From Euborellia annulipes (Eukaryota; Arthropoda; Insecta; Dermaptera; Anisolabididae): a stretch of DNA of 64,000 nucleotides. The translations under genes and the position numbers were made by a program. Of this stretch, positions 1-11,039 are shown piece by piece; the first letter of the stretch is position 1, and every line of letters starts with the position of its first letter. The notes below the pieces were generated by a model. The model was not told the origin of the DNA. It searched no databases and saw nothing but the letters and a program-made list of their open reading frames with translations. The stretch lies in NCBI GenBank assembly GCA_023213315.1, contig JAKCPI010000409.1, positions 18,345 through 82,344 of the forward strand, in the 5' to 3' direction.

Positions 1-511
1 ATTAATATTAATATAAAATCATTCTCAGAACACAGATCACTCACTCATAGGCATCAAAGTAAACTTCTCATATTTGTCACATGCCTATTTTCATAAAATC
101 TAAATTTGATTTTTTTCTTTATCTCCCCTCTTACATTTATATTAAGCGATTGTTCCTGTTACTTATTTATTCTAAAAAGAAAAAAAAGAAAAAAATTGAA
201 GCATGCCCATGGAATCTGGAATAGCAGCGTGGGGAGAATATTTCCCCCCTAAAAACTCTTTTAAGGTATGGAAATCTGATGGGTTCTCTGAAAATCCTTC
301 CTGACTGACATCCATAACCCCAAAGGATTTCCTTGTCCCTATGACCCTTAAATGAATTTTTAGGCGGAAAAAAGAGTCACAATGCTGTTCAAGATTGAGT
401 TGCAATTTCACTGTCTTTATATCACATGGGATTCAGAAGTTTTAAAATAATACAGTTAATGTCTTTTAAAGAAGAAAATACTTTTTTTTTATTATTTTTC
501 TAAACAAGGAA
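1..511. other. AT-rich non-coding stretch
   Basis: Low-complexity AT-rich DNA with T and A runs. No open frame resembles a protein family and no repeat seen elsewhere in the window is recognised here. Confidence 0.5.
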
Positions 512-1281
512 CAGTAGACTCTAGCTAATCCTGCCTAAACGGGAACAACCCTATGCCGGATTATCAGAAACATTTAATATAATGCAAAATTTAATATTTT
601 TCTCTTGAAAAAAATCTCAAATGACACTTTGTTTGAAGCTTAATGAGTGATGCCGAGAGAATTGTAGACCGAAACTCCTAATTTAATAAATAAGCCTAAA
701 TGAATTTTGTTTATATAAAATGTATTGATCATATTAGTTTAAGAAAAAAGAAAAAATAATTGACTAAAGGTTGAATGATCTAAAAAATCCTGGATTTAAA
801 TAGATTTAAACCAATTTTATATTAATACATTTAAATTGAAAAAATAAAGAATAAATTAAATTGTAATTAAAATTATCAAATCAGAATGTTTACTGGAGTT
901 ACCGAGGTCAAATAGCTTTGTCTATGCAAAAAATTTTGGCTGCTAATGTAATGTTAGCGGAGTGTAAAATGAGGTATAACAATGCCCTTTATGTTAAACT
1001 ATTGTAAAAATACTTTTGGTAACATTGTAATTATTTTCAGCTTCCTTTGAAGAAGAAAAGCCCCTGTGCCTTCGAAATATCAGGACATTAAACTCATTTG
1101 GGGAAAATAAAAAATTTTTATTTTTGTTTTTTCCCATCCTGCATCCTTGCCGAAAAATTAGCGTAGTTGAAGAGTTTCGGTCCGACACTTTGTTTTCTTA
1201 AATAACCTCTATCCCCAAGAAGTGACTTTTCAACATCCCGGATTAGCTGGAATATCGAAGTCCGGATTAGCAAGACTACTG
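512..1281. mobile_element. pogo/Tigger-like MITE (decayed)
   Basis: The left end begins CAGTAGACTCTAGCTAATCC. The right end, read on the minus strand, begins CAGTAGTCTTGCTAATCC, giving an imperfect terminal inverted repeat (TIR). Inner copies of the CCGGATTA motif lie near both ends. CAGTA with a CTAATCCGG-like continuation is the style of pogo/Tigger TIRs, which insert at TA. TA follows the right end but the left flank is AA, so the TSD is damaged. The inside shows no transposase, so this is a non-autonomous or fully decayed copy. Family assignment rests on TIR style only. Confidence 0.55.
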
Positions 1282-1333
1282 TATTAATATTTGATTCGTA
1301 ATATATTCTTAATTTTATCATTTAAAAATACAT

Positions 1334-1566
1334 TTCTTTTTCTCATTCACACTCACATTCACACAGTCTTTTCGGCTACTCAGGCCATATAAGACTTTTA
1401 CGATATCCGTTATTGATTAATATACATATTTGGGGACCAGGCATTTCAATTTAAGCCATTTGGTATCCAAATGACTTAAATAAAATCATCGAACTGCCTG
1501 GAGTCCGAACCCGCGACTTTTGCTATACGAGTTTAGCACGCTAACCCCTACACCAAGCCCCTGGGC
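1334..1566 (-). mobile_element. SINE-1 copy, tRNA-derived
   Basis: On the minus strand the copy starts GGGCTTGGTGTAGGGGTTAG (A-box-like), then a B-box-like GGTTCGGACTCC, the palindromic core around CCATTTGG and CCAAATGG, and a GTGTGAATGTGAGTGTG-rich 3' part ending in A-rich sequence. It is flanked by a 12-bp direct repeat TTAAAAATACAT at 1322-1333 and 1567-1578, which marks a retroposition event. A SINE would be copied by the machinery of a partner LINE; the partner is not identified. Confidence 0.85.
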
Positions 1567-1640
1567 TTAAAAATACATGTTAATAGAAGGAGAAGCAGAG
1601 AGAGAGCAGCTAATTATATTTTCGTTTATTATTCCTCAGT

Positions 1641-1665
1641 GCTTACGTTTCGGTTCTGTTTAGGA
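1641..1665 (-). ncRNA. Half of a hammerhead-like core, cut by hAT-c
   Basis: The minus strand reads CCTAAACAGAACCGAAACGT, matching the stem II 3' arm, GAAA and CGT of the cores at 48.9 and 55.0 kb. The 5' half (CTGANGA) is missing because a hAT-c end begins at 1666. A relic, not a functional ribozyme. Confidence 0.4.
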
Positions 1666-1820
1666 CAGTGGCGGATCCAGAGGAGTGTCCGCGGGGGGGG
1701 GGGGGTAATCTGATGTGACTGGTCGCACAGCACACAATTTTTTTCTTATTATCGGTAATTTAAATGTGCATTCTGTAGTTGTTTACCAGAATATATATAT
1801 AATACAAATCAAATTTTTAA
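1666..1820 (-). mobile_element. hAT-c MITE, one end only
   Basis: Starts with CAGTGGCGGATCCAGAGG followed by a G-run, then a piece of the HINE-1 hairpin (GTGTGAC, GCACAGCACACAA) and sequence matching the complement of the complete element at 9217-9487. The other TIR is not found, so the copy is truncated. The TIR is typical of hAT elements. Confidence 0.6.
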
Positions 1821-2739
1821 ATTTTATTTTTATTCTTTTTATTTTGCACAATTGACAAAGGAATCATATATATAAATAAATAAATAAAAATAAATATTAC
1901 TCTGTGCACTTTTTTTTTGTATAAAACAAGGAAAAAGTAATTGCCATTGGGTTTGTTGACAATTGTGCAAATGAAATGCCCATTTAGATTAATGGCGCTT
2001 GGTTCCTTCGTGCATAACATCGTTCGATTAAAGCACAACGCAGACGAGATGCCCCTCTTTCCCCTCACATATCGCTCGAAGTCTATTGAAAACTCTACAG
2101 GCCTTGACCGCGGAACTGTGAGACAAAGGAGGGGCAATGTCAAGGTCACTTGCTTTCCTTTCGCGTTTTTTTTTTTCTAAATTTGATATGAAAGAAAAAT
2201 TATTATAGTAATAAATTCAGTCTCTACTATTTGACCTTTTTATTTCAAATAATTGATATTTGAGCACTACTCGTATATTTCATACTGCCACAAAGTGTTT
2301 GCTTGTTGAGCATCCAAAGTTCATGCATTCTAATCATCAGATTGCCAACGGCCAAATTTTTTTTTTTTTGTTTTTTTTAATTTTTGCTTTGTAATTATTA
2401 TTATTATTTTTTTTTTTATCTCTGTAAGCCAAAACATTTTACTTCCCCGCAGGGAATTTAAAACAAGTGAATATCTTTTAGTATTTGCTCCGGGATTAAT
2501 CAAAAGCAAATAATAACATTTTATATTTAAAAAAAAAATATCCTGACATGTTTCATGTTGTAGGGTAATTTTTTTTGACATCTGAGATCATTTAGACACT
2601 ATATATTTTGGTAGCCAATATAATTTAGAAAAATTTCATCACTCGTCACGGATGAGTCCTTCAGATCTAGCACATGTGGCGATACTTATAGGTTTGCGCT
2701 ACGATCTAGGGGCTGTGTTATCTAAAGTTTTTATGCAGG
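1821..2739. other. Non-coding stretch, no feature recognised
   Basis: Mostly T/A runs with a less biased patch at about 1940-2160. Short open frames on both strands there overlap each other and show no family motif, so I do not call a gene. Confidence 0.45.
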
Positions 2740-3021
2740 TAGGGTTGGAAAAGGAGCTCGAAAAGTCGATTTTCGATTTTAGTATTGACTTGACATTTTT
2801 TGATTCTCGGAATCTATTAATCATTTCCGAAACTTTTAAAAATTATAACTTGTGGTTAGGAGATACTCAGTAACTATTAAATATATTTATTTATTTATAA
2901 TATAAGATTTATTAAGTATTAAAACATTTTATTAAATACAACACACACAAATAGAGTTTTTAATAAAAGAATATTCTACTCAAAAATGGCACGAGATATG
3001 GCTCCGAACATTAAAATAAAA

Positions 3022-3451
3022 GTAGAAGTTTTTTGCTGGGACACATCGTTAAGGTTATGGATATGGAGAAAATATACACCAGCGGTGGCTTTCCCCATTA
3101 AAATAATTTATTTTGCAAATATTTCGGAATGCCTTCTCAATCCATCTTCAGTGCATCAAATTACACATATGTGGAGCGTGTAGTTAATGATAAAATTTTC
3201 TGTATGAGAAGCCAGTCAACAATTGGGGAGGACTTTTTCATGTGCAAGCCACTGAGGGAAATATAATATAGCCTAATATTGATAAAGTTGGTTAAATTCC
3301 CTTTTTTGCAAAAAACAGTTTTTCACAGTGACCGGTTTGGTGCAAGCAAGTTGTATTACTGGATGGATTGCGTAGGCATTCCAAAATATTTGCAAAATAA
3401 ATAATTTTAACGTGGAAAGCAACCGCTGGTGTATATTTTCTCCATATCCAT
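3022..3451. mobile_element. Fold-back insert inside hAT-d
   Basis: Two inverted arms of about 98 bp (3053-3150 and 3352-3451) surround an unrelated spacer; both arms contain GGTTATGGATATGGAG and CACCAGCGGT. The insert is bounded by a 15-bp direct repeat AACATTAAAATAAAA (3007-3021 and 3452-3466), which is single in intact hAT-d copies, so the event is clear. The long TSD suggests a retrotransposed unit. No ribozyme-like core or coding region is seen. Family unknown. Confidence 0.65.
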
Positions 3452-3749
3452 AACATTAAAATAAAATATGAAAGTTGAGTATCAAAATAAAACATTAAAA
3501 TTGAGTTGAGGAATTAAGAATGCCACATATGTTCACTAACCGATCTTAGAAAGCGTGTTGATTGGTGTGTTATGTGTAGGTTTTACAAGAAAGATGAAAG
3601 TCAATCAATGAAAACGTTACAAACTAGTATTACCATCGGATTCCAAGTATTGTAAGAAAAAAGTCGAAGTCGTCCAGTGAGAATCGATTCTAATCGACTT
3701 GAGAGAGTTCAACTCGATTCTAAAAAGTCGATTATTTTCAGTAAAAGAT

Positions 3750-3922
3750 AGAGTAATGATATTACTTTCGTATTTATTTTTAAATTAATATAATTAAAAA
3801 TTGAATTCAGGCTTATCTAGCCGAGACTCACCCCTCAAACTTTCCTTAATAAATAGCTTTTTTAATTTAATTTTCAGTCCTCTGTCAAATAATAAATAAA
3901 TAGATTTTATTTCTTTGTGATA
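3750..3922. mobile_element. Short unknown insert with long direct repeats
   Basis: About 172 bp lie between two copies of ATTTTCAGTAAAAGAT (3734-3749 and about 3923-3938). Other hAT-d copies have this word once. The insert is AT-rich with a less biased centre (CTAGCCGAGACTCACCCC) and matches no family here. Perhaps a SINE relic. Confidence 0.45.
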
Positions 3923-3978
3923 ATTTTCAGTAAAAGATCGATTCTTGACTCAAGTCAGAGTCGACTTTTTCATCCCTA

Positions 3979-5520
3979 GCTCAGCATATGTCAAAGACCA
4001 TATTCATTTTATTTAGACAGTTATTTAATATTTATATAATTATATTTTTAAAATTTTACACTGCTCGATAGATAGATGATGAGAATAATGTTAATTATTA
4101 TCTCTTCTGGAAACATAATAATCGAATATAACAATTCTACTAAAAATTAATGCGTTGGATAGAATAAATTATTATGTAGCCTACTTATTTATTGAAATTG
4201 TTCCACTGGTATTTATAACAGAACCCTTTTTTGATTGTCACCCGGAGGCTCTCCAGCCCAGCCCTTGTTACCCCAATGTTTAAACACACATTAATTATGC
4301 TTTTTGAAGGGAAAGCTCACCTCTTTAAACTATTGTATTCATTTTATAACATATGTATTTTGAATTAATCGCTTTTCTCAATATCCTGGATGTGGCCCAT
4401 TTATTTTAAGTTACCCTAAGATATGTAAATTTATTCAGTAAAAAATTAATAACTACCGCTATCTCTCCAGTATAATAATCCAACTCGACGTGTTTTTTTT
4501 TTCTCCTATAAAACTAGTAAACTTAAAAGTTTTTATCAAAAGCGCTCTTTGATCGGTTTCAGGGATGGGGGTTTTTTCGTTGTACTCAACGCACATAGAT
4601 ATAAAAAACATGGACTATATTTTAACACACTGTTGGATAATAACGTGTGCTCGTTTGTCAACCCAATGGAGCCTGCATCATAGTATGGAATGAAAAATAT
4701 TGACATAATGCATTTAACGTAGAAAATGAGAAAAACTAACATATATAGCGCGAGAGTTGATCTATAAAAGGGACGCAGCAATATAACGGCATAACGTTAC
4801 TGCTGCTTATCAGCGAAATGGCTGTGTTTATTGATTCTAGCCGGAATGAATTTGAAAATCCCCCCCCCCCCCCCACCGATCGTTATGATCAATGAGATTA
4901 CGGCTCAATACAAGTGAATTTGTCATTCTGAATTATGGTTATTCAAGATTTAATATCTCTAATTAAAATATTGTATTTTTTTTCGGGCTTTGTTAGGCAA
5001 ACATTCCTCTTCTATTTATGGATGGTAATTTTGTTTATTTATCGCGATATGACAAAGAGAATAAATGCAAATCCAATATATATAGCGCTAGATTTTATTT
5101 ATTTTATTTTTTTATTTATTTATTTTTTTTTTTTTATAGGGAAGAGAGGGTTGTGATATATATTTTTAAACCATTTTATTATATGTTCTTGTGCTCACGA
5201 AAATATCCTTTTATACATAAATTTTCTTCCTTAAACGAAAGATTGGCCTTGTCTTTTAAATTCCATTCTTTATTCTATAAGAATGTATTTATATACGTGT
5301 ATATTATACAAAATATTATATACGAGTTATTAGATTTAGGGTGTTTTCGGAAATAGATTTTTTTTTTTTTGTATTTAAAATAGAATCCAATTTTATTCTA
5401 TTTTAGAGGACGTTTTTTATATCACTCTTTAACCGTTTGGAGATAACAAAATAATGAAAGAGGAGGCAAAATTGATAATATTGATACTAAATTGCCTTTC
5501 TTAGGGTGTCAAGTTTTTTT
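3979..5520. other. Non-coding AT-rich stretch
   Basis: Long T and C runs (for example 14 C near 4861) and short tandem words. Predicted peptides are low-complexity (Phe/Tyr/Ile-rich) and come from T-rich DNA. No gene supported. Confidence 0.5.
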
Positions 5521-6401
5521 ACTTTCTCTTACCTATATATGAATTATATAGAAAGTATTTGATCATGTCAAGAATAGGATGTCGAGATTTTGATGAATTG
5601 TTTTGATTTTTTTGAGTCTCTCTAGCAACTCCAGAACATCTTATATTTTGCTGTCCTCTACTTAAATCACAGAGAAGTCCTTTCATAGCAGCAGTACGAC
5701 CTAACTTCAGAGACCCACCTTCATACAACCAATTCCTGAAACACGCCAACGAAACAACAATTCAAGCTGTCCACAAATTTTCCATAGCATCAAAGCTCAA
5801 AATATAAGCCTTTGGACCAGTGGCTCCCAACCGGTGTGCCCCGGCACCCAAGGGTGCCGCGAGAATGCCTCAGGGGTGCCGCGATATATTAAGGTAAAAA
5901 AAAAAGAGGTAGAAAAAATAAAGTTTTGCAAGAAAAAAGGTCAAATGGTTTACCCAGAATCGGAAAAATTTTCCAAGAGCGGAAAAAATAAAGCCTTGCC
6001 TAAAAAAAGGTCAAATGGTTTTCCCAGAAAGAGGAAAATTTTTGCAAGGGCGGCAAAAATTTCGTTTTGCTATAATAAAAAAAAAAGGTCCCTTGAGTCT
6101 AAAAAAGTGGGTCCCGCAAATTGTGCGGTGTAACGATTTTAAACATGAAGGAATTGAGCTTCTGTATTGAAATTTTATATTTAAAGTCCCGGACACTCAA
6201 AATAAGCTTTTGAACAAATCGGCCAAAAAATACTAGTATTATATTACCTATGCACTTTTTCAGTTTTTTTTTTTTTTTTTTTTTTTCGATTTTTTCAAAT
6301 TCGTTCCAAAGATTTTGATTAAAATTCAAAAATCAATTATTTTTTAGATGCTCTTTAAAATGTATCTCATTTTGCCCTTAAAATATTTTGAAACACACTT
6401 T
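5521..6401 (+). mobile_element. HINE-1 copy, broken and rearranged
   Basis: Starts after a T-run with ACTTTCTCTTACC and the short inverted word AGAAAGT, continues through GATGTCGAGATTTTGATG, is then interrupted by about 460 bp of other DNA (5620-6080), and resumes with the HINE-1 middle (CATGAAGGAATTGAGCT, AAGCTTTTGAACAAA, a long T-run, CAATTATTTTTTAGATGCTC). A hAT MITE cuts it at 6402 and little follows. The interrupting DNA includes a hAT-like end at 5818. Confidence 0.65.
5818..6080 (+). mobile_element. hAT-type end, truncated
   Basis: CAGTGGCTCCCAACCGGTG followed by CCCCGGCACCC resembles the widespread animal hAT terminus starting CAGTGGTTCTCAACC. The rest repeats the words AAAAAAGGTCAAATGG and GGAAAAATTT three times. 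No opposite end is recognised, so the right limit is a guess. Confidence 0.45.
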
Positions 6402-6658
6402 CAGGGGCGTATTTGGGGGGGGGGGCGAGGGGGCCCGGGCCCCCCCCGAAATTTCCCAAACACATATACATATATAGGGATATACAGACATCAGCACAAC
6501 AAATTTTTCCGCAGGATGGACAACTTTGGTTCCGCAATAGAAAAAATGTTCCTCAAAAAATTTTGTGTGAAAAAAGTATAGTTTCTTAAAAAAAAATTTT
6601 CCTCAGAAAAATTTTTGAGTTTGGGCCCCCCCCGAAAAAATTTCTATATACGCCCCTG
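6402..6658. mobile_element. hAT-type MITE with 8-bp TSD
   Basis: TIR CAGGGGCGTATTTGG pairs with TATACGCCCCTG at the far end, both followed inward by G/C runs. Flanked by CACACTTT on both sides (6394-6401 and 6659-6666), the 8-bp duplication expected of hAT transposition. Inserted into HINE-1. No coding capacity. Confidence 0.9.
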
Positions 6659-6774
6659 CACACTTTTACAATACCAGTGTGGTTTCGATACTTTTACTCG
6701 ATACCGTAAAGGTCGCAGAGTATCGATTTGAAAAGTACTTGGATCGAAAGAAAAGTATCGAGCAAGTACTTGTA

Positions 6775-7002
6775 CAGTGAGCGCCACAATTAAGTGCCCA
6801 CTTGATAGCTTTAGCCTTAAGTTATATGGTATGGAGGAATATGGTTAATGGTGAAATAATTTTAAATTTTAAAAGGTAAAATAAAATCATCTGTATCAGA
6901 TTTTACGTTATACTTTTTCGGTCATTAAAATTATTTCACTTTACACCATATACTATAGCATATACTTACTATCAAGTGGGGACTTAATTGTGGAGCTCAC
7001 TG
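6775..7002. mobile_element. Tc1/mariner-like MITE
   Basis: TIRs of about 36 bp begin CAGTGAGCGCCACAATTAAG and end CTTAATTGTGGAGCTCACTG, flanked by TA on both sides. CAGTG termini and a TA duplication fit the Tc1/mariner group. The 228-bp inside is non-coding. A lone fragment of the same terminus sits at about 22982-22995. Confidence 0.8.
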
Positions 7003-7004
7003 TA

Positions 7005-8100
7005 CCAAGTATTTAATCTTATCGTTTCATCCGTAGTCTTGAATAAGACACACAAAAATGAAGACACAAAACATTCTCAGAAGTCAAATATAATTGACTA
7101 TCAATATTTTCAAAAAAAATACCAAGAGGAAGTTTTTAAGCTTAAAGCATGGAACAATAAATATTCATAAATATATTTCCATAATTTTCTTTCCACCTGT
7201 CCGACGCCTAGAGAGTTTCTTGAAATCTTCAGACTCCATTACATACTAACTGCTGTTCTAATTTTCCTTTTAAATCATAATGAAATATATTCAACATACT
7301 GAGACAGACAGACAGACCCATGCTCGTATTAGATGATTTAATGGAGATGTAATACTTTTCAAGATGATGATGTTAAATAATAAGTATGGAATAAATCATT
7401 AAATAAATTATAGATATCAACCTAATGAAAGTAAAAAAAAAAAAGGTCCAACAGCAAAAAAGAATTGAATTATTTAATTAAACATATATAGAAAGGATCC
7501 GATTGACAAAAAAAATAACCATGAAATTGAAGATGAAAAAAAAAAATTAAAATTTTTTTTTCTGTTAAAAGGCAATTTGAATTGCTGCCCCCCCCCCCCC
7601 TCCCCTCGCTCCTTTGTAAAAATGCATAGCCATGATCAAAAGACAAGGACAAAAAGTCTTTGGCCACCTTCTCTTTTTTTTGTAACGAATTGCCAATTAT
7701 TTTGGTATCGGCGAGCTCGTGTCTTGATCTGTTTGCTGGCCGATGACACCCAATGGACACGCACACACTTGTGGCACGCGATTCCCTCGCCTGGCCCTTG
7801 ATTTTATTTATCTCCAAAAGGACCATTCGTCACAGATGTTCTCGATGGACGAGAGAATCCCTTTTCAATGACGAGGAAAAGAAAAAATAATTTGAATCAG
7901 AATATTTGTGTCTTTCTTTTGAGATAAAAAAAATAAAAAATAAAATAAAAATGAGATGAAAAGGAATCATCTGGAAGGGCTCGTGGTGTCCAAATTGCGT
8001 GAATAGTGATAATAAGGCTTATTTATATTAGGGGTCGGATGATTGAAATCGATTCACCCTTTGGTCAATTAATAAAAAAAAATAAATCTGTTCATTAAAT
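7005..8100. other. Non-coding stretch, no feature recognised
   Basis: Holds a run of 10 C near 7590 and a less AT-rich patch at 7620-7860. Overlapping open frames on both strands of that patch share no family motif. I cannot support a gene. Confidence 0.4.
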
Positions 8101-8220
8101 TTTATTCCAAATCGAGAACACGCCGAAAAAATCTGGTGGAACTGGTTGCACCAGATTTTTTTTTATTAATAATTTAATTCTATTTTAATACCTAAGTCTC
8201 CATATTTATTAAAAATCTGG

Positions 8221-8774
8221 GAGGGCTCGCTGGTGTAGTGAGCTAGGGTGTCAGCTTCTACAAAGAAGATCCCCGTTCAAACCCTGGGCATGCGGGATTT
8301 TTCATTAAATAAAAATATTTATTTAATGTAAACAAATCCTCAAGCAAGCCCTGGATTGGAATATAGGATCTTTCCACAATAGCCCTCAGGCAACTCTACG
8401 AGGAGAGGGAGTTGCTGTGACACCCCGTCCTGTGGAAGGGACGTAAAGAAGGTTCCCTCTCAGTGATGCATTCTTCGAAAGGAGTAGGCTACACGTCGGT
8501 GCTGAGGAGTCCCACCTCAAACCAGGACATCCTCCATAGCATAGAAGAGGTTGGATATAAGGAGCCGGTTGGAACCAGAAATAAGGATTAGTTCACTAGC
8601 TAGAGACGAGAGAGCAGGAGGAGGAGCTAGAGATAGGAAATGATGTAACTTCACGGGGTGTCGGTAGATGGCTACGGCCAGAGGCCGGTTGGGTTTGAGT
8701 GTGTGTCTCCGTACACGTAAGCACCTCGGGTAAATAAACGGGGATCCCGATAGGAATTTCAAATAATAATAATA
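8221..8774 (+). mobile_element. SINE-3, tRNA-derived, AAT tail
   Basis: A 554-bp insert starts with a tRNA-like head: A-box-like TGGTGTAGTGAGCTAGGGTG at about 8231-8250 and B-box-like GTTCAAACCC at about 8275-8284. It ends in an (AAT)n tail. A 13-bp TSD ATTAAAAATCTGG (8208-8220, 8775-8787) copies the foot of the HINE-1 hairpin, so target and event are certain. The body contains GTAAACAAATCCTCAAGCA, also found in the fold-backs at 32.8-33.1 and 53.3 kb. Only one copy is seen here. It is long for a SINE, so the 3' half may come from another element. Confidence 0.75.
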
Positions 8775-8895
8775 ATTAAAAATCTGGTAGCATAGCACAC
8801 AAATTTCTCTTAAGTTTGGTAAGAGAAAGTTGTGTTCTGTGCTTGTAACACCAGATTTTTTGTGACGACATATATTTAATTCCCGCCGATATATT

Positions 8896-9151
8896 TTTTT
8901 TTTTTATAAAAAAAACATTCACACTTTTTTCTCATTCACACTCACACTGTCCTTTCGGCAACTTGGGCCATATAATACATTTACGATATCCGTTATTGAT
9001 TAATATACATATATTGGGGGTCGAGGCATTTCTATTTAAGCCATTTGGTATCCAAATGGCTTAAATAAAATCATCGAACTGCTTGGGGTCCGAACCCGCG
9101 ACGTTTGGTATACGAGGTTAGCACGCTAACCTCTACACCAAGCCCGGGGGC
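8896..9151 (-). mobile_element. SINE-1 copy in HINE-1
   Basis: Complete SINE-1 on the minus strand: tRNA-like head with GGTTCGGACCCC, palindromic core and GTGTGAGTGTGAATGAGAAA-rich 3' region. TSD CGCCGATATATT at 8884-8895 and 9152-9163. Confidence 0.88.
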
Positions 9152-9216
9152 CGCCGATATATTAGAATTCAAGATGTAAAATTTATAAACATGGGAAAAT
9201 ATTTATATTCTGTTAC

Positions 9217-9487
9217 CAAGGGCGGATACAAGGGGAAGGGGGGAGTAAAGGGGGAATTACCCCCCCCCCTGAGATTTGAAAAAAATACTTTTTTTCGAAA
9301 AAAAGAATGTATTTTTAATGTAAAATTTTAAAAATTAATACTTAGAAATTTGATTTGTATTTATATTCTGGCAAAACAGAAAGTACAGAATGCGCCTTTA
9401 AACCGAAATTAAGAAAAAAATGTGTGCTGTGCAACCAGTCACTCCAGATTACCCCCCCCCCGAGAAACACCTCTGGACCCGCCACTG
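9217..9487. mobile_element. hAT-c MITE with 8-bp TSD
   Basis: Ends CAAGGGCGGATACAAGG and TCTGGACCCGCCACTG form the TIR, followed inward by G and C runs. TSD TCTGTTAC (9209-9216) against TCTGTCAC (9488-9495). Near its right end it carries part of the HINE-1 hairpin (GTGTGCTGTGCAACCAGTCA), so this MITE family captured HINE-1 sequence or arose inside it. Same family at 15865-16138. Confidence 0.85.
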
Positions 9488-9728
9488 TCTGTCACCATGG
9501 CAACCATTTCTCCTATCTTTCCTACGAAGGACAAGAGTACTGTAAAGTGGACTTTAATCAATTTTCAAAGCAAAATGAGAATATACATTTTAAAGAGCAT
9601 CTAAAAAATAATTGATTTATGAATTTTAATAAAAATTGTTAGAGCAAATTTTGAGAAAATCAAAATAAACTGAAAAAGTACATCAGTAAAGTATTAGTAC
9701 TCTTTGGCCTATTTTGTTCAAAAGCTAA

Positions 9729-9870
9729 TGTTTTATGGTTGTGGAGATTTAATCAGGATCCGAAGGATTTGCAGCCAGGAGATTAAATAAAAAAATATTT
9801 AAATTTTATATTCGCCAACGTTTCGGTCGTCAATTATGACCTTCATCGGGCCCTATTATCATAACATTTA
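9729..9870 (-). mobile_element. Penelope-like fragment with decayed ribozyme core
   Basis: Shares GCAGCCAGGAGATTAAATAA and the AACGTTTCGGTCG block with the copy at 62.24-62.36 kb. Read on the minus strand, 9811-9858 has CCGATGA (one change from CTGATGA), a GGTC...GACC stem, then GAAACGTT. The changed U4 position would inactivate a hammerhead. Confidence 0.5.
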
Positions 9871-11030
9871 TTTAGAAAAATTAAATAATTAAATACCCAT
9901 AGAATATTTTTAAACATATAGGCTACTTTATTTCATATTGCAGTATACAACAATAGTAAAAAGCAACAAGCAAATTTTAAACAATTGGTGTTCGCAAGAG
10001 CAACCTCTTGGTACGGTGAAGAGAAAAAAATACTTAATTTAGATATTTTGATGAGATCTCTGTGGATGGGATGGTATTTGTGTTTTTCTGAGAGCTGGGT
10101 GGTAGCGTGAACAGCGCCAAGTCTGCCTAGGGACGGGGGAGTTGCTGTGTTAGCCGTTAACTCCACGTGTCTGGCATGCGCTTATTTTGCACTTTAAGCA
10201 AGTATAATTTCTATTAGATATATTTATTAATTAGATTTTATATAAAATGTCATTTGAAGCAATTTTATCAGATATCGGCCTTATTTATTCAAATTATTTG
10301 CTAGCAAATATAATTTTATCAAGCATATTAATTTAGAATTAGCCCCTTTAAGGTTTATTTACTGTGAAAATCAGCCCCCTGTCATTAAGAGTAATATTTT
10401 TTTTTTTTTTTACACTAAACGTAATAAAAATAAAAAAATAAATATATTCATGAATTCGTATTTTTTGTAGGCAAATATTTAAGGGCCTAGCAAGCGAGCG
10501 CGTTACTCCATAGGTGTTATTCAAGCTATTATATATAAAATGTGCGTGCGTGTGTGTTATGTGTGTGTGGGTCGTTTTGGCTCTAATTGTCCGTCCGTGG
10601 GGATGGGAAAGGGGGGGGGGATGAAACTTCCTAAATGAGCAAAAGGGTTAGAGGGGACCAAATGGGCCGTATCTGCTGCCCGCCCTTTTAATGGGACCCA
10701 ATCGAGAATTAGCGAAACGCAGCTCCCCCTCCCTTTCGAAGAGTATATATCACCCAGGACTTCAAATTGTGCACATTTTGCCTTTTGGGTTTTTGTCCGA
10801 TTAAAATCACAATTGATAAAATAGAGAGTGAATCCGATTGTAGGGTTATTTAATAGAGAACACGCTGCTCCCTCCATCGTTAAAACTAGAACTGATATGG
10901 ATGAACAATTATTTAAATCCAAAAATGTTTCTGTGCATAGATTACATTTTGTATTAATTATTTATTAAAAATATAAATATTGTACAGATAGCGATGAGAA
11001 GTGGCTGTTGACTTTAAATAGGAGACACAG
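9871..11030. other. Non-coding stretch with one unassigned open frame
   Basis: AT-rich DNA. On the minus strand 10557-10922 is open for 121 codons and is less repetitive than most frames here, but no domain, signal peptide or splice context is recognisable. A chance frame is the simplest reading. Confidence 0.3.
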
Positions 11031-11039
11031 CAGCCAAAG

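Larger units (their letters stand above)
2740..3978 (+). mobile_element. hAT-d MITE with two foreign inserts
   Basis: Begins TAGGGTTGGAAAAGGAGCTC and ends TTTTTCATCCCTA, an inverted pair shared with the copies at 31.1, 33.8, 44.0 and 58.6 kb. The ends carry many GTCGA/TCGAC words that can pair with each other. Family copies without inserts are about 570 bp; this one is enlarged by insertions at 3022-3451 and 3750-3922. The TAGGGATGG TIR is hAT-like. No 8-bp TSD is visible at the outer ends. Confidence 0.75.
8213..9728 (-). mobile_element. HINE-1 copy carrying SINE-3, SINE-1 and hAT-c
   Basis: The minus-strand 3' hairpin lies at about 8780-8865, with its foot AAAAATCTGG duplicated by SINE-3 insertion. 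The body follows: GAATTCAAGATGTAAAATTT, the X-box (variant GTCACCATGGCAAC at 9491), TTTAAAGAGCATCTAAAAAA and the ACTAGTACTTT palindrome region (here GTATTAGTACTC). The 5' third is missing: the copy stops near 9728 at a Penelope-like segment. Three datable insertions (8221-8774, 8896-9151, 9217-9487) came later than this copy. Confidence 0.8.

Noticed and set aside
1480..1560. tRNA gene suggested by the A- and B-box words in SINE-1 heads
   Set aside because: No complete cloverleaf, the heads are followed by a constant SINE body, and TSDs mark them as retroposed copies.
5018..5356. 112-codon frame rich in Phe, Tyr and Ile resembling a membrane protein
   Set aside because: Arises from T-rich low-complexity DNA; overlapping frames are equally open and no motif is present.
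7470..7826. 118-codon minus-strand frame
   Set aside because: No domain, starts in T-rich DNA and contains a poly-Gly stretch from a C-run; no support for a gene.
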